This document shows positions 22,010 to 34,869 of a stretch of 64,000 nucleotides of DNA, piece after piece. This stretch comes from Angiostrongylus vasorum (lineage: Eukaryota > Nematoda > Chromadorea > Rhabditida > Metastrongylidae): the NCBI GenBank assembly GCA_018806985.1, contig JADANN010000354.1, positions 812,501 to 876,500 on the forward strand. The letters are read 5' to 3'. Under the pieces are notes generated by a model that did not search any database, was not told the origin of the DNA, and saw nothing but the letters and a program-made list of their open reading frames with translations. Position 1 is the first letter of the stretch. The number at the start of each line of letters is the position of its first letter. Both the position numbers and the translations under genes were made by a program.

Positions 22010-25000
22010 TGTGAACGATGGACACTTTCGAAGTTTACGTATTAAGCAATTTGAAAGTGAAAATGCCTTCACCAATTAAATAGCGCTAGAAATCGTCGAG
22101 ATTCCAGCTGTCTCAGACATAAAGAAAGAGAAATTCTTTCTTTAGCTATCCAAGAAATTGGTATAATTCAACCGGGCTGTCAAGGAGAAAAAAGCTATTA
22201 TACGTAAATTGTTGGTTTCTAGTGCTTAACCCAGAAAACTGCTGCGAAAAAAACAAGAAGTGAATTACTCCGAAGTAAGCCATTTTGGTAGTCGTTTCAT
22301 TACAATCGATTGTATGGCGAAACACAGGACGCCAATTTTCTCTACAACAATAAAACGGTTGTAATAAAAAATAAACAACAAAAAAATGCCCAGAAGATAA
22401 AAAAAATGAAAAAGAGCTATAGAGCGGCCAACAAACTCGGCATGAGGGAGGATTGACCCCGTAACACGCCGCTAATAATTAGGACAGTTGTCGATGTAGC
22501 GTGGAGCTCCAAACGTAGCACAGTCATAATAAAGGAAACACAGCTTATGACGTATTAAAACGCGAAAATGTCGAATATTTAAGCATATTAGAGCATTTTC
22601 ACTTAGAAAAAACACTTTCAAAAGTTAGGGAGGTCCTTAGGAAACATGGTAGAGCGATGTCGAAAACAAAACCACTCAGAGTATTTCAGTGAGCCTCGTT
22701 TCTCGTTGATGAGCTGTTCTCTACTTAATTGTATCAATGAATTATAGCTTATTCAAAAAGTAGTAATGCCAACGATCAGTGATCAGTTTTGCAAATATGG
22801 TTCTTAATTCTTGGAATGATCTGACCCGATTGATATGCACATTGGCTTAATTGTTTCTGCTTTTCAAATATTTTAACTTCAACTTACTGATTAGGTTTCT
22901 GCTGACTGAATCCTCACATCCACTTTTTTCGTTTTCATTAGGAGTTCTTGAAATAAGAAGAGCATCGGATATTAAACACACAACTGCACATATGACCGAG
23001 GTCGAAATATTTGCGAATTTGTGAGGATTCGTTTGAGAGCATTGCAAAGTTGAGCGGCGTAAGACAAGAGGCTATCTGATTTCCACTGGAGAGTAGGCAT
23101 GTTGCTCTCCATCTTAGTTTTTTTAAACAGAAGAAGAAAGAAGTCGAAAACGAAAGCTACATAGCACTTTTAACGATAAACCGCAAAATACCTCAGTGAA
23201 AGAACGTCCCTTTCCAGTTGACTCTTTCCAGTAAACAAAACCAATGAGCACACTACTGAACGTTCAATTCTCTCTAGCAGAAACTTACAGTTGTTCTTCT
23301 AATCGTTGAACATTTGTAACGATCCCGTAATCACTGCGGCTTTGGGTTCCTTTCAGAGTGTGATTCGGAAGTAATCCGCTGCGTGGGCTTTCGTCTTTAC
23401 AGAACGAGCGACGCCTGGAAACTACCAGTAGGTACGATAATGACGTCTTTGCTACAAATCGAAAAAAACTATAGTTTGTCGCCTATTTGTACTTCACTTC
23501 AGGAATTTTCAGTGGTTTTGGGTATAGGATCTCCCATACCATATAAGGATTTATGCACAACATACTGATCCCATGGCATTATGGCATAAATGATTAATTA
23601 GCTAACTACCTGTAATTGCACTCTCGACATACGTAGAGCTTTAAATCGGCACTCATATACCCGTTACGCGGTGAATTAAGACTATGGAAGGGATTGAATT
23701 TGAAACCCCGATATTCCGACTTCTTCTTTGATGACGTCGACGAGACGCGGAATAGGCGTTGTTTTCGACAGAGCGGATTACGCCTGTGAAGTGGAGCCTG
23801 CTGGTATTAAAGAGCTTCTTGAGAGGACAGAGCAAGGCAAATTAATACCGTACTTCGACTCAAACATTGAAAACACAGGAAACACCAGGAAAGGCATACG
23901 CATAGAATTTTCTCGTTTATTACTGTCATTAGACAAAATGAGCCAAGATCAATTCGTTTTGAGAACATAGAAAATGAGTGCAATTATCACAGAGGAAAAA
24001 AACTGATTATTCTAGAAATCACATAAACAAGAAGATAATACAGGTGGTGGAAACGAGTTTTATCATGTATTTCATTACTGCGAAGTAGTGAACTGTACAA
24101 ATATCTTCCATCTCAATTTCTATTGTTTGACGACCATAAATGTTTGTTCCTCATATCTGCCAGTAAATTTGTTGCACTTCATATGTAGCCACAGAAGTGA
24201 GCCAAATTAAATTATTTCCCGTCTTTATGGTTTGTTTAACCTCCATCAAATCACATTCTGGTGTTTCTATTCGGACGCCCTTAGGCTATGTCATGAGATT
24301 GTTAATTTGAGCAGTTTTGAACTTTGTCGGACACAATCGTCCTTTGTGATTCTGCAGCTGGAGTTAGTTGCCAGCTGAGAGTCATAACTTGTTGTGTGGA
24401 CAAGTAGCAAAAGTCGTTTCATAGTAAATCTACGATGCAGAGTAGACGTTCACATAAGCCGTTATAAAAGCTCAGATCAAAAGTCCAGCACTATTTCTTA
24501 AGGTTTAAATCTAATCCTAACGACAATTAGAGCATTTAAACATGGTGTTAATGGCACGGAAGTTAATTAGAATGTAAATCCATCAAAACAATCCTTTTCG
24601 ATCACTTCTCTCATTTTTGATAGCAACAACCACTAACAGCTTTGAGAGGTAGCACTAAAATTTTTATTCGTCTACTTAAGCGTTAAAAGCTTTGCACTAA
24701 ACTCCATATGTTCGTAAACCACAACGAGCACCATGAATTTTGTATAAATTATCATTTTTTTGTTTTTACTGGTTTTATCATTTTTATTGTTCCCAACAAG
24801 GTAGTGCCTGTTTGCAAAAAACAATACCGTGGAGAAAAGGTTCGAATTTGGATTTTCAGAGAAGACGAGGCTAATTTGTTGTATGCAGCTCCTATCCACT
24901 CCTGTCTATCTCACATGTACTTGCAAGTCACTTCATTGTAGGCTTTTCATCGAAATGACGTGCATCATGTAATCAACCATATAGGCCCTTTTCAAATTCA

Positions 25001-27300
25001 AAATACACAAGCCAATGCGACGCAGAAGACATAGGGAGCTCATCATGTAAATCAACTACGACACCTACATAATCAATTTTGGTTCGGAAAATCACTTACT
25101 AGTTATGTTGACCAGATTCAAATGCTCTCTACATTTCGTTTTCACCAAGTATAAACGACAAAAGAAAGGAGACAAGAAAGCTATAGAAAAGTAAAGAAGC
25201 TTTCCACGTTTACTTAATAATGAAAACGATACAAATGTCTGCTTCCATCCCTTTCCCCTCTCCTTTTTTTTATTCAAAGGTTCAAATAACAACTGGATTA
25301 TCCATATTCATTGAAAACCTTACCTGTCCAGTCTTAGCTAAATAATGTGATTAAATAGGACTTCGATAGCAAAAAAATTTGAGGCTATTGATGGTTAACA
25401 TTTTAGTCTCCTCATGTTTTAGACGTAATTTGTGTGGCCAGTAAAATTTCACTCTTTAGCCATATATGTTCTGTAACCCTGGATTTCATTTGTCAAGCGT
25501 AAAATTGATATCTCGTACTTCAGACAAGATTTTTAAAGCTATTAGAGCAGTCTGTGCCTATGTTATAACTCACGGGTATAACACAACGCCCACAAAATTC
25601 CAAATACAGGTGTGTTTTCGAAGAGTCGGCCTAGTGGTATCTGAAGAGGAGATGAGATGCCCGATTTATCATAAAAATATCATCATCGTCGAAGCCTATC
25701 ATTATGTTGATGCTCTTAACCTCATTCGTTCCAATAAATGAGAAGGCCGTTTAATCTATATGCATTTACTAACCATTATTAAAGATATCATTCTGGAATC
25801 ATGTGCAAAATTTTTGTCCCCGGTGTTCCTAATCATAAGAGATTAAAAGCGAATCAACTTTAGTTTCGAAGGCCACCTGAGTAAATTGCTTTCATATAAA
25901 ACATTTCTCAATAGTGTGCACAACCTTTGCTACTGTTCTCATTTCAACCATTTCCATGATGTCCTATGAAAAACAAGGAGTCAGGAATTTAGGACCAAGG
26001 AATGAGCACTTTAAGATGTTAATATTGCGGAAAAGTATTGCACTGTAGTCGGTAGAACTCAAGCAACTCCTCCTTTCCGAAGAATCAATGAACTACCGGA
26101 GGATTCATGAGTACAGGACAAAATTACTCGACTGTCCATACGGTTGCATCGAAATGTCGAATCGAAAGACACAGCTTGACCAAAAATTTCACTGCACATC
26201 TATTCTAATTTAAGAAAACGAGTTGACTTTAGCTTTAGAGAGTTAATCAAGAGCAAAACGTGAACTAAATGCTTCGAACGTCGAAAAAAAGTAAACAAAC
26301 ACAAATTTACTACAAGGAATGCATTTTAGGTGGTCACTGTGAATCGAAGAGCTGCTGTTTAAAGCAGCAATGTTCGGAAAGATGCACTCATATCTCAATC
26401 TGTGGACCATCAACTCAGATCAACGCGCCCTTGACGACAGAGAACGCGCTGAAAGGCGAGCCCAATAGAAGTTGTTATACCAACTCCATATCAGCTCAAT
26501 CGTACAGGATTTTATAGGTGTGCTCGTAAGCCGAAAAAACTTTAATCAGCTATTTTTTTAGATAAACAAATCGAACTAAAACTTTCATTGTCCTATTTGG
26601 AAAAAGTACGAGAATAATGAGTGCAAAATTGGAAATGACGTCGATGAAATGATGACGATGTCTTCTGCTGGTGTGTGCTGTGCGCGAACCAGAGAGTACG
26701 AAAAAGTGAAGGGAGGCGTGGCGACGGAGCTTCTCGTGCAAACGCACACGTATGATAGAAAGCTTTCCGGGAAATGAGTACTACTATAGACTGTTTTTGA
26801 TGGAAAACAATGATTTATATAGATGGTACTAAGGATTTCAGGGCAGAATTTATTCTATTCAGTGCATTTTGGCTAGAACATCTGTAAAATTACAGGCTTC
26901 GCAAACGTGTGAGAATTCCAAAAGCTGTTATAGCCGAAGCTCAAAGCAAAATGAATCTGCAGTTTTATTCGTAGTCTACCAAATGTCATTGTAGTTATTG
27001 CTGAGCAATGGTTTTGGAATATCTTTTAGGCTGTACCGGTGCCCCACTTGATAAGAGACTAGCTCACGATTCACCAAAAATACGCATGTGTTCGAGAATC
27101 AAATAAGTTGCTACTTCCTAGAAATTTTAGTAAATAAAAAGTAATAATTGTTTCGAGCTGTCTACAACAGCTTCGTATTCATTTTTTGGCGAGACCAGTC
27201 TTGAGTGACATCAGATTATGGGTCAAAGCAATTATTGTTTATGTACATTTACTGCAGAAACTTTAACAACCTCATGTGTGCTCATCACTAAACGGTAATA
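22010..27300. other. 5.3-kb AT-rich stretch with no confirmed gene
   Basis: No recognised repeat. A plus-strand frame at 23,731-23,970 (MTSTRRGIGVVFDRADYACE and onward) has coding-like composition for about 70 codons but no known motif. Frames at 24,708-24,941, 25,466-25,741 and 26,269-26,517 are open but look unconstrained. A GC-richer segment at 26,630-26,760 could be regulatory or a small exon. Most likely long introns or intergenic DNA. Confidence 0.45.
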
Positions 27301-27374
27301 TCGATTATCCACACTGACGTTCAATGGAACTCGTGGAACTCGAAACTGAATGTACCACAGACTCTCTCCTCCAA

Positions 27375-27516
27375 GAAGTTTTCCGTTTCCTTTAGAAAAC
27401 TTCTAGACTTTTTGGAACTTTCGAAAAATGTCTAGAAATGTATCAGCTGTGTACCAATGAACCAGAACTGGAGTGTTGTGAGGTAATTCCCTAATAATCG
27501 GCGTCGTCTATAAGTA
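27375..27516 (+). promoter_or_regulatory. Promoter-like cluster: heat-shock-element-like repeats, CCAAT, TATA
   Basis: Within 27,391-27,440 there are alternating GAA/TTC blocks (TTTAGAAAACTTCTAGAC, GGAACTTTCGAAAA, TCTAGAAATG) resembling nGAAnnTTC heat-shock factor sites. CCAAT follows at 27,454-27,458 and TATAAGTA at 27,509-27,516, all in order upstream of an ATG at 27,561. Spacing is reasonable for a compact inducible promoter. Sequence resemblance only. Confidence 0.4.
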
Positions 27517-27560
27517 AAGGAGGAAAATAATATAGGCATCTTTTAAGAGTAAAGTAAGGA

Positions 27561-27725
27561 ATGATGGAACGTGAGATTGAGCAACCTAATATGGAAAACG
27601 GTGATACGTACTTTCGCCGAGAACCATTCACTGCTCGGACCACGCGAACAGGTTCGACGACGTCGGCGCTGACAGCGCCCACACTGACGGGATTCTTCGT
27701 GCATTCCGACATCCTAAGTGATGAA
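27561..27725 (+). CDS. Putative first coding exon of an unidentified host gene
   Basis: An ATG at 27,561 (in-frame second Met next to it) opens exactly 55 codons ending at GATGAA|GTAAGT, a strong 5' splice site in phase 0. The peptide is polar at first, then Thr/Ser/Arg-rich, then hydrophobic near TGFFVHSDILSDE. No domain, signal peptide or membrane segment is evident and the family is not recognised. The segment is GC-richer than its surroundings and follows a promoter-like cluster. A candidate acceptor at 27,762 would give an intron of only 37 nt and soon hits a stop, so the true next exon was not found. The overlapping 128-codon minus-strand frame lacks such context. Confidence 0.4.
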
Positions 27726-27839
27726 GTAAGTCGTCTGTATTCTTGTTTTGCTGGAATTGCAGCACGCTGTCTCGACGCTTGCATGTGCACACCAGCAGCA
27801 CACCTCATGTTGAACACACAAGCAGTGAGCAGTTGCTGA

Positions 27840-29375
27840 AAGCGTGCGCTCTGAATACAACACCGGTTATTATTCAAAGAAAAAGGTAGAGATTTTAGAT
27901 TCTCCAGTCAACAGTCAACAAAGGAACTTCGGCGTACAGACAGTGAATCCGTTTTATTTTGTACTTTATTTAGCGTAGTTTGCTGAACTAATGAAATAAA
28001 AGGAAAAGCTGTTTGCAAAATAACGGGAAATTGATCAGAGTACAAAGTAATTTATCAGTGCTTCCAAAAATAATTATTATAAAAGCACTGAGTTAATGGT
28101 ATAGCATTCAGATGCGGTCATTATGATTTTAAAAGAACCAATTTGGTCAGCGAGTCAAATCTTTGAAATAAGCAGCAACGAACAGAAAGCTATTAAATGT
28201 TCTGTGAAAGTGGAAAGCAGAAACCTGAAATTGAGTCACGAAGGGGTTTGATTAGCTAACAAATTTGGCAGGTGTCAATCACCAACGTTTGTACAGTACC
28301 ACTCACGTCATCAGCAGCTCATCGTGCACTGAATTTGCACTTACACATCCGACTTCCACTGATTGTCATAGCATCAAACAACTCTGGGATATTCTTTCTT
28401 TCAACTAAAATGCATTAATTCCCATTACGAGGATTGCGTTTTTCATTTTGCATACTGCTGATGTAGGTAACGACGACACAACAAGGATCGAAGTTGGCAC
28501 TCCTTCAGTTGTCTATAATAGGATGCCAACGATTTTCGAAATTGAGAAGTGATTTTGATCGAAAATCACTTGTCCTTGTGAAGAATATATCATGTTTGCT
28601 TTGTGCATGACAGCAGGGTTTGGTGATAAAATGTTCTAGTTCATTTCTGATCGTCAAGAAGAAAATAGGTTTTCGCACGGTACGCTAACGGTCTGTCTAA
28701 ACGTGCGAGCCTCAAATAACTTTTTCCTTAAAATGGTATGGTGCTTGGTTAAAAAATATGTCCATTGTCTCTTCGTTCGTATGTAGTCCGAAAAATTCAC
28801 CGAATAACTTGGATAACTTGAGCAGTCACCAAAAAATTGTATTAGTGCCCATCACCACACACACACACACAAGATGTGCACAGTGGACTCTGCTAGGTCG
28901 AAAGACACGATGAACACCACATTTTTTGTGGAGGGTGGTTCTATTTTAGTAGGTGACATGTGATTATGAGGTGATGTTTGTTTCTTCTACTCATTTCTGA
29001 GTAGTAATTAAAAGTATATCAAAAGTACTGAGCGCTCATGCGTTTTATTCCTGCTTTGTCCTTTTGGCTTCAACCGAAAATCTCCACTACTATGCTTTTT
29101 GCTAGTGTTAAAGAAGTTCGAAATATTCACGAATGATCGTCATTGGCTGATGGAGACTGCATGCCGATATAATCTTTGCCAGACATCAGTGATGAAAGCA
29201 AAATCCACAAGAAGGTTTGCAGTCAGGAGAGACCAATAATGTCCATAATATGATGAAATCATAACTCAAGGGCACGTGCTGTTCCCTCAAATTGTTTCAC
29301 GAAATTAACACTGACAAGCTGGAACGCTAGTTAGCAGTTTTATCCTTCACACAAAAGCGAACGTGTCCTGGAATA
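27840..29375. other. AT-rich DNA without a supported gene
   Basis: Contains a short (CA)n run at 28,856-28,871 and otherwise unique sequence. If the 27.56-kb exon is real this would be intronic. Confidence 0.45.
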
Positions 29376-29379
29376 CACA

Positions 29380-29665
29380 ATAAAGGATAAATAAGGGATA
29401 AAGTTCTTAGCGTGGATCAATCCCTGAAGAACGCGGCATGCATTTGACTTCATTAGGCATCGTTTGGAGATGATTGAATGCATATCTGCCCTTCTCAATC
29501 ACTTGCAGTGGCTGCCGATGTATCGAGCCAATGCTCTTATCCTCCCACACAAGTCTGGTACCAATCTGCCAACCCCGGAAGGATGGAAGGCTTGGTGGGC
29601 CATGAGCGCGGGGATCGATTCTACGTGGTCTCCAACCAGTGCGCCACACACGCCCATCCAGAATA
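29380..29665 (-). mobile_element. SINE-T copy 5
   Basis: The minus-strand reading has a head containing GGCGCACTGG and AGAATCGATCCCCGC, a body with CTTGTGTGGGAGGATAAGAG, and a 3' end of CTTTATCCC repeated twice (TTTATCC..TTTATCCTTTATTG at 29,403-29,378). The box A half of the head is partly deleted. Confidence 0.75.
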
Positions 29666-29669
29666 TACA

Positions 29670-31685
29670 GTATCATAGAATATATAGTTTGAGTGAAGAA
29701 AATAAGCTTTTAGAGCTTTTTAGAGCTTATGCATAAAGCATAAAGTGAAACTGAGCAGTTTTCGTAGAGGCGGTTATCTGAACATAGTAGCAGGAAAATC
29801 ACCTGTTTGTTTGGATCACTCTCATCTTCTTATTATCGGCATTTGTTTTAGTTTTTTTTTCATTTATTTCCGTATAAAAGTTTTATTGTCGGTCACACTC
29901 GTTGGTAATAAAGTGCTTCTTGTTTTCATCTCCTTTTAGCTAATTTTATTTGGTAGGATCTTATGCGGATGACGCACACGTACTCGATCGCTACAATTAC
30001 TGGCTGCAAACATTATGGTGCTTAAAAATCGACTTAATAAATCACTAGGCATTATAATTATATGAATGTTTTGCTATATCTACCCGACGAAGCGTGAGCT
30101 GCGAAACGTTGTTCATACTCAATCCGACCAGGTGAACCTGTAGTTTCCTCACATGAAAATTACGGCTCCTGATTTCCTCACGATCATTATCACTGCCATC
30201 ACAGAATCAGAGGTAGAATATACATCAACACTTCTACTATTCATCTTAAGGTATGCCGACCACCGAACGATTTCATTGCACTGCACGCACAAATCGTGAC
30301 ACTGATACTAAGGACATCATCACCGAAACGAACGTAGGATGAGAACGTCCTTGTTCTGAGATCCCGCGAACGGATAGATTTTCTGAAGCGGTAACAAAAA
30401 ATGCGTAGTACATTCGACGTTGCTCAATCGATTAAATGTGAGTAGTGCACTCAACTCCATTAAGAAGCGAAGAAGTGAATGGATGCATATCTGGTTTTAA
30501 TGACTTTTAGTAGCCAAACGATGCACTGAATCAGTGTTTTTTACTCCTCAAACAACTCTGGCTTCAACGTTCCGACACCAAAGGATGGAAGACTTCATCT
30601 CATTCGGTTTCCGGGTCGAAACAACATCTTCACAAACCTATCGCCAGCTTCTTCAAGGAATCCTTCCTCTGTAGACGGAAGACCACAACTAGGAGACGGT
30701 CATCCAGGCAGTTCAGTTCGTGTTTGCCCAGTGAAATGAGAATCATCGGGCCATTAAATTGGGGTAACTGAGTGAACACAATTGCACATTGGTGGTTAAA
30801 TGATGACATGCACATGCATTCGTAGCTGAACACGTATGCTTTCCTAGCTGACGTCGCCATTCGATGGCGACGATGCGCGGGAATCAGAGAGATACGGCGA
30901 GGCTGCGTACGGTTCCTTCAACTAACGCGTGGTTGATCTTGAACATGGCTATCCCTAAAAGGAGGCAGTTAAAATTCGATGTCTTTTCATTTTGTTGTTT
31001 TTTTGCTGTTATTCATACGAGATCTAATAAGTATCACGTGGCGGGAGCAGTGCTCTGTATTTACCACAAAGCATCTGTTCTATATTTTCCTTTTGCAGTG
31101 CACTAAAATTTTTTTTTCACAGTACTGCATAAACTTTTCGTCAACATGATATGTTGTTTACTTTGATACTTCGACTACCCATTTCCACAAATGGTGGACG
31201 CTGAAGTGCAATAATCATTTCACCTGTTGATTAGGCCCGATTTCATTTCTTAGAGTTCAGAGATAGCCAATCGTATTGAGGCGTTATCAGTTGACCAGCG
31301 AATTTTGTTGTTCGAAAATGGGCCAGCTAGTTGTGGTTAGGTTTTTCTGGAATTAAGGAAGAAGGAAATTCTGGTGCACGATTTATCCTTTCTGCGTCTT
31401 CGTATAGAAATGTACGTATACCAACGACTGTTTGCTCATCTGTTTAACACTAGAGGAGATAGACAAAAGTTTTGAAAATCTAAACCAACAGTCAGAGAAT
31501 ATAAGTTTCACTTGAGAGAAACCGATGGAAAAAATGGCTTCCGTTCATCAGAGTTCAAATCAACGTAGCCAAGAAAGACTACATGAATTGACTCTTTTAA
31601 ACTCAACTTAACCTTAAACTGACTATTGACTCAATGCTTTTATAATAACTATTATATTTTATAGGCACTTATAATTCACCAGATG
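29670..31685. other. Stretch without a confirmed gene; isolated terminal-motif relic
   Basis: At 30,085-30,110 CGACGAAGCGTGAGCTGCGAAACGTTG resembles the PLE-associated terminal motif. GC-richer sequence at 30,600-30,960 has open frames on both strands (76 codons minus, 80 codons plus from 30,864), with no motif that decides between them. Confidence 0.4.
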
Positions 31686-31689
31686 GTTC

Positions 31690-32600
31690 CAAAAGCCTAG
31701 TACCAATAATATGCTGATGCATTACATCTGCTCTCACCTTTCACCCACAAAAAGGGCGCTTGTGCATACATGTTCCGAACAGACACCAGAGTGTGGAGAA
31801 GAAGAGAGCAAAAGGAAGAGTACTTGAATTTGGCAGGGGAATATCGATTTTCAATACCTATGAAGGCGTAGCTTCTCGAGATTGGTGCAGAGGAAAAACC
31901 ACGCTTCGAAACGGAAAACTTTGCTAGAATAGGACCCCATTCATCCTTCAATTCATTTCTTGCAAAATAACAAAGGTATAAAACGTTGCTTAAAGCGGGC
32001 CAATTTAGACAATTCGGTAGCAGTGATTGGAACACCATCGAACACTCTCAGAGAACGCGTATGGTTATGAATACGCTGGTGAAGTGGGTAGAAAACTCCG
32101 CGTCCGTATAGCTCATAATTGGTGACGTTAAAATCATTCAGAACACTCCACTAGGAACGCATGGGGCCAAAGACAAAAAGGAAGTTTTTGAAGCACGAAC
32201 CACTATCGTCATACTGGAATGAAAAAAACCGGCTCTTAAATGTCCTGATATGTTTTCGTTTAATTTCAAAAACCCAAAAGTGAACAGCAAAGAGGAGAGC
32301 CTTGTGCTCACACATGACATACCTCAGGGTGATTTTTTAGGACATTCCGCACCCTCATCCATGTTAGATCCTATACGGCCGGCATCCAAAATTAACTGGA
32401 AGGCTCATAAAAAAAGTTGAGCATTTAGAAAAGCTGTTTACAATGCGAATGGAGTTCATGCATTGGGTTTTCTTTGCTTGGGGTTGCAAAGTATTTGCCT
32501 GAATAGATTGTTTATCAGTGTGACGTTTTCACGCTCTAAAGAAGGTGAAACCGTCTAAAACATCGGCCAGTAGCCAAAATCGTGTCTGCCTGTTCTTAAT
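31690..32600 (+). mobile_element. Penelope-like element, truncated copy PLE-2
   Basis: Plus-strand frames match the thumb (THKKGACAYMFRTDT, about 31,745), then the GIY-YIG region reduced to EYAGEVGRKLRVRI (about 32,070; EYIGETG in better copies). The conserved C-terminal block FNFKNPKVNSKEESL follows at about 32,265-32,310. A terminal motif CTAAAGAAGGTGAAACCGTC (32,536-32,564) follows in the same orientation. 5' RT domain missing; several frameshifts. Confidence 0.75.
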
Positions 32601-32604
32601 GGTT

Positions 32605-33185
32605 TATTTTTCGCGCAAAATCTGTTTGCGTATACTTCTTTTAGCCAGTCGGTGGCTTACTCAACGCAGATGTTGCGCCTGGATTCGACTATGGAATCGT
32701 GACCTCTTAATAATTCATCACTTTAGCTTGTAAAAAAAGTCCTCTTGGAACAGTCCATTTTGTAGACGAGGAACTATTGCGTTAGAAGAGAGTCTGTATC
32801 ACAGAGACTTTTTGCCTTTGAGGAGAGAACATAGGAAAACATAGGGTTCCAGAAATAGTTGAACACTGAAGTTCAGAATAAGAGAGGACTTTTCACCATG
32901 ATAAGAGGGCAAATCGTTGAGGTGCCATCTTCGAAGTAGCTCAGTGTTCACAGCATTGCGTATGTCAAGGTATTTCAAAAGAATACATTGACAACACGTT
33001 CTCCAACAAGATTATTTTTTGCCGAGATTTGCTGAATGTCGGCTTGAAGAAAGGATGCTTCAATACAGCTTGTCTTTATAAACAGCCAGCTAGTCTTGTC
33101 ACCGTAGGTACAACGGATGTGTTAAAAAAATAAACCTCAACAAAATACGCTCACAATATACAGCTAGCAACATATATATACGTAT
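32605..33185. other. Unassigned sequence between PLE-2 and RTE-1c
   Basis: No gene or named repeat recognised. A short TATATATACGTATGTATG tract directly precedes RTE-1c. Confidence 0.4.
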
Positions 33186-33189
33186 GTAT

Positions 33190-34012
33190 GAACGATGATT
33201 AACGAGCTCAACGAAGCGGGAAAAAGGACCGGACTTCGCATTAATCGGAAGAAGACCCCGTTCATAGAATACTCATGGTACGAAGGCGAAAAAAATTGAA
33301 CTGGATGGCTCTCTGATTGCAGAAACTACTTCGTACGTATACCTTGAGCGATTAGCGAACGTGAAAAAGAACATAAAGGAGGAACTAGACAGAACAAGGA
33401 GAGCAGCTTAGGCCACATTCGGGCTTCTGGAAGAAGCCACCGACCAAATGAAGGACCCGAAATTCCGCGCTCACCTTTCGATTCAACGGTTCTCTCAGCA
33501 CTATGCTATGCTGCAGAGACCTGAGCTGATGCTTCAACTACGTCAAGAATACTCCGTACTACTCACACAGCGCTTGAGCGGTGTCTTCTGAAATACATCC
33601 GGCACTCTCAATATCTAGCAGGAATGCGAAGCTCTGAACCTCGAAATCTGTCACATGTTCGAGATCTAGGAGAATATACATCGATAGCGAAACATAGATG
33701 GGCCGGTAACATAATGAAAAGAACAGGCGACAGATGGGCGAAAAAAAACTGTAGTGTGGACTCCAAAAGAATGCAAACGTCTCCTAGGAGAACCACCTAC
33801 ACGTTGGGCGGACGTGTTCGTAAACAAGGTTAATCAGCTCTACTTGCAGCTGCAGTTGTTTTACAGATCCGTATGAGACTCGCACGCGATACCATGCTCG
33901 AACAAGATCACCACCATGGGCTACGATTGTGAGAGAAGTGAACGAATAGCACATGTGCTGGGGTCCGCACAGCTCGTGAAGACGGAACGGCCAAGTATCC
34001 AAGTAAGTAAGT
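33190..34012 (+). mobile_element. RTE-1c, 3' end copy
   Basis: Starts in the RT thumb (INELNEAGKRTGLRINRKK) and continues through the C-terminal region (HVRDLGEYTSIAKH, RWAGNIMKR, TTYTLGGRV in shifted frames) to the RTE-1 tail CCAAGTATCCAAGTAAGTAAG. Closely similar to the end of RTE-1a. Its tail lies only 13 bp from the outer end of the left arm of the large inverted duplication. Confidence 0.88.
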
Positions 34013-34024
34013 GACATGAATGGG

Positions 34025-34860
34025 ATATCACAAGCAATTCGATTCCCACGAATATTACCTCAGTGAAATCAAAGCGAAGAACTCTTTTTCTAAAACTATT
34101 GCAGAAACGGGCTAACATATGGCGATCTCATCAACAAGGGGAATACGGTGTAAGAACGGACCATCGGTTTTCACTCCCATATTATCCCATTCCAGTGTTC
34201 ACACAACGTTCTCCATAGTGACGGTGAATAATTTTGGGGAGATGATATCGTCCTGTTTAACACATCTTTTTACACCGATGTCAATATCGTTGCAGAATGG
34301 CGACATTTTTGTGGTAAAAAATTTATATTGTTCATGAAGAATCTTTATACACTGAGAAGCGACACCCGCACCGTCCAGAACTTCCATGACTACAGCTGTT
34401 TCAAATGAGCAGAAATCAGGCATAAGGATACTGAGATATGGGCAAAACTCGGAGCCATAATTGCGCTTCGAATCCGTGACTATCCTGTCCGTAGATTCAC
34501 GTGTTTTTCTCTACACCAGCCTTACCTCGGGATTCAAGCGCACCTGAGGTTACGAGTTCCGCCCATATTTCGGCATCCGCATGATTGCACTCCACATAAC
34601 AGTTTACCATGAAAAAGAAATAGCGATAAATAATGCTGAAACATTATAAGTCGATGCCCTCATTTAAGCCTATGAAAGTGAGAACAGATAAGTTTCCTAG
34701 CGTTTCGTTAAACGTCAGTGAGACCCACTAACGTGTGTATGTAGTCTATCCTATTGAATTCATTTTGAGACCCAACTCGCTCACATTGCATTCGTCGTCC
34801 AGTGTTCTGTCAATCCTGCTTAACATGACTCGTGTGAAGAGTTTGTTTTATACGACAGAG
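34025..34860 (-). mobile_element. RTE-2 reverse transcriptase fragment in left arm
   Basis: Minus-strand match to RTE-2 (60.9-63.5 kb): RTLDDECN (about 34,810), VMEVLDGAG with TKMSPFCNDI and GVK (about 34,385-34,290), QDDIISPKLFT, and a palm motif degraded from FADDIV to VDEIV at about 34,130. The thumb MLARFCNSF runs to the arm border, where the element is cut off. A ~300-bp insertion separates the first two parts. Pseudogene. Confidence 0.75.
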
Positions 34861-34869
34861 AACAAATAG

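Noticed and set aside
27491..27877. 128-codon minus-strand frame
   Set aside because: Overlaps the plus-strand exon candidate that has promoter-like context and a strong splice donor; the minus frame has no motif or splice support.
28856..28871. (CA)n run as a regulatory Z-DNA element
   Set aside because: Only about eight dinucleotides with no associated feature; an ordinary microsatellite.
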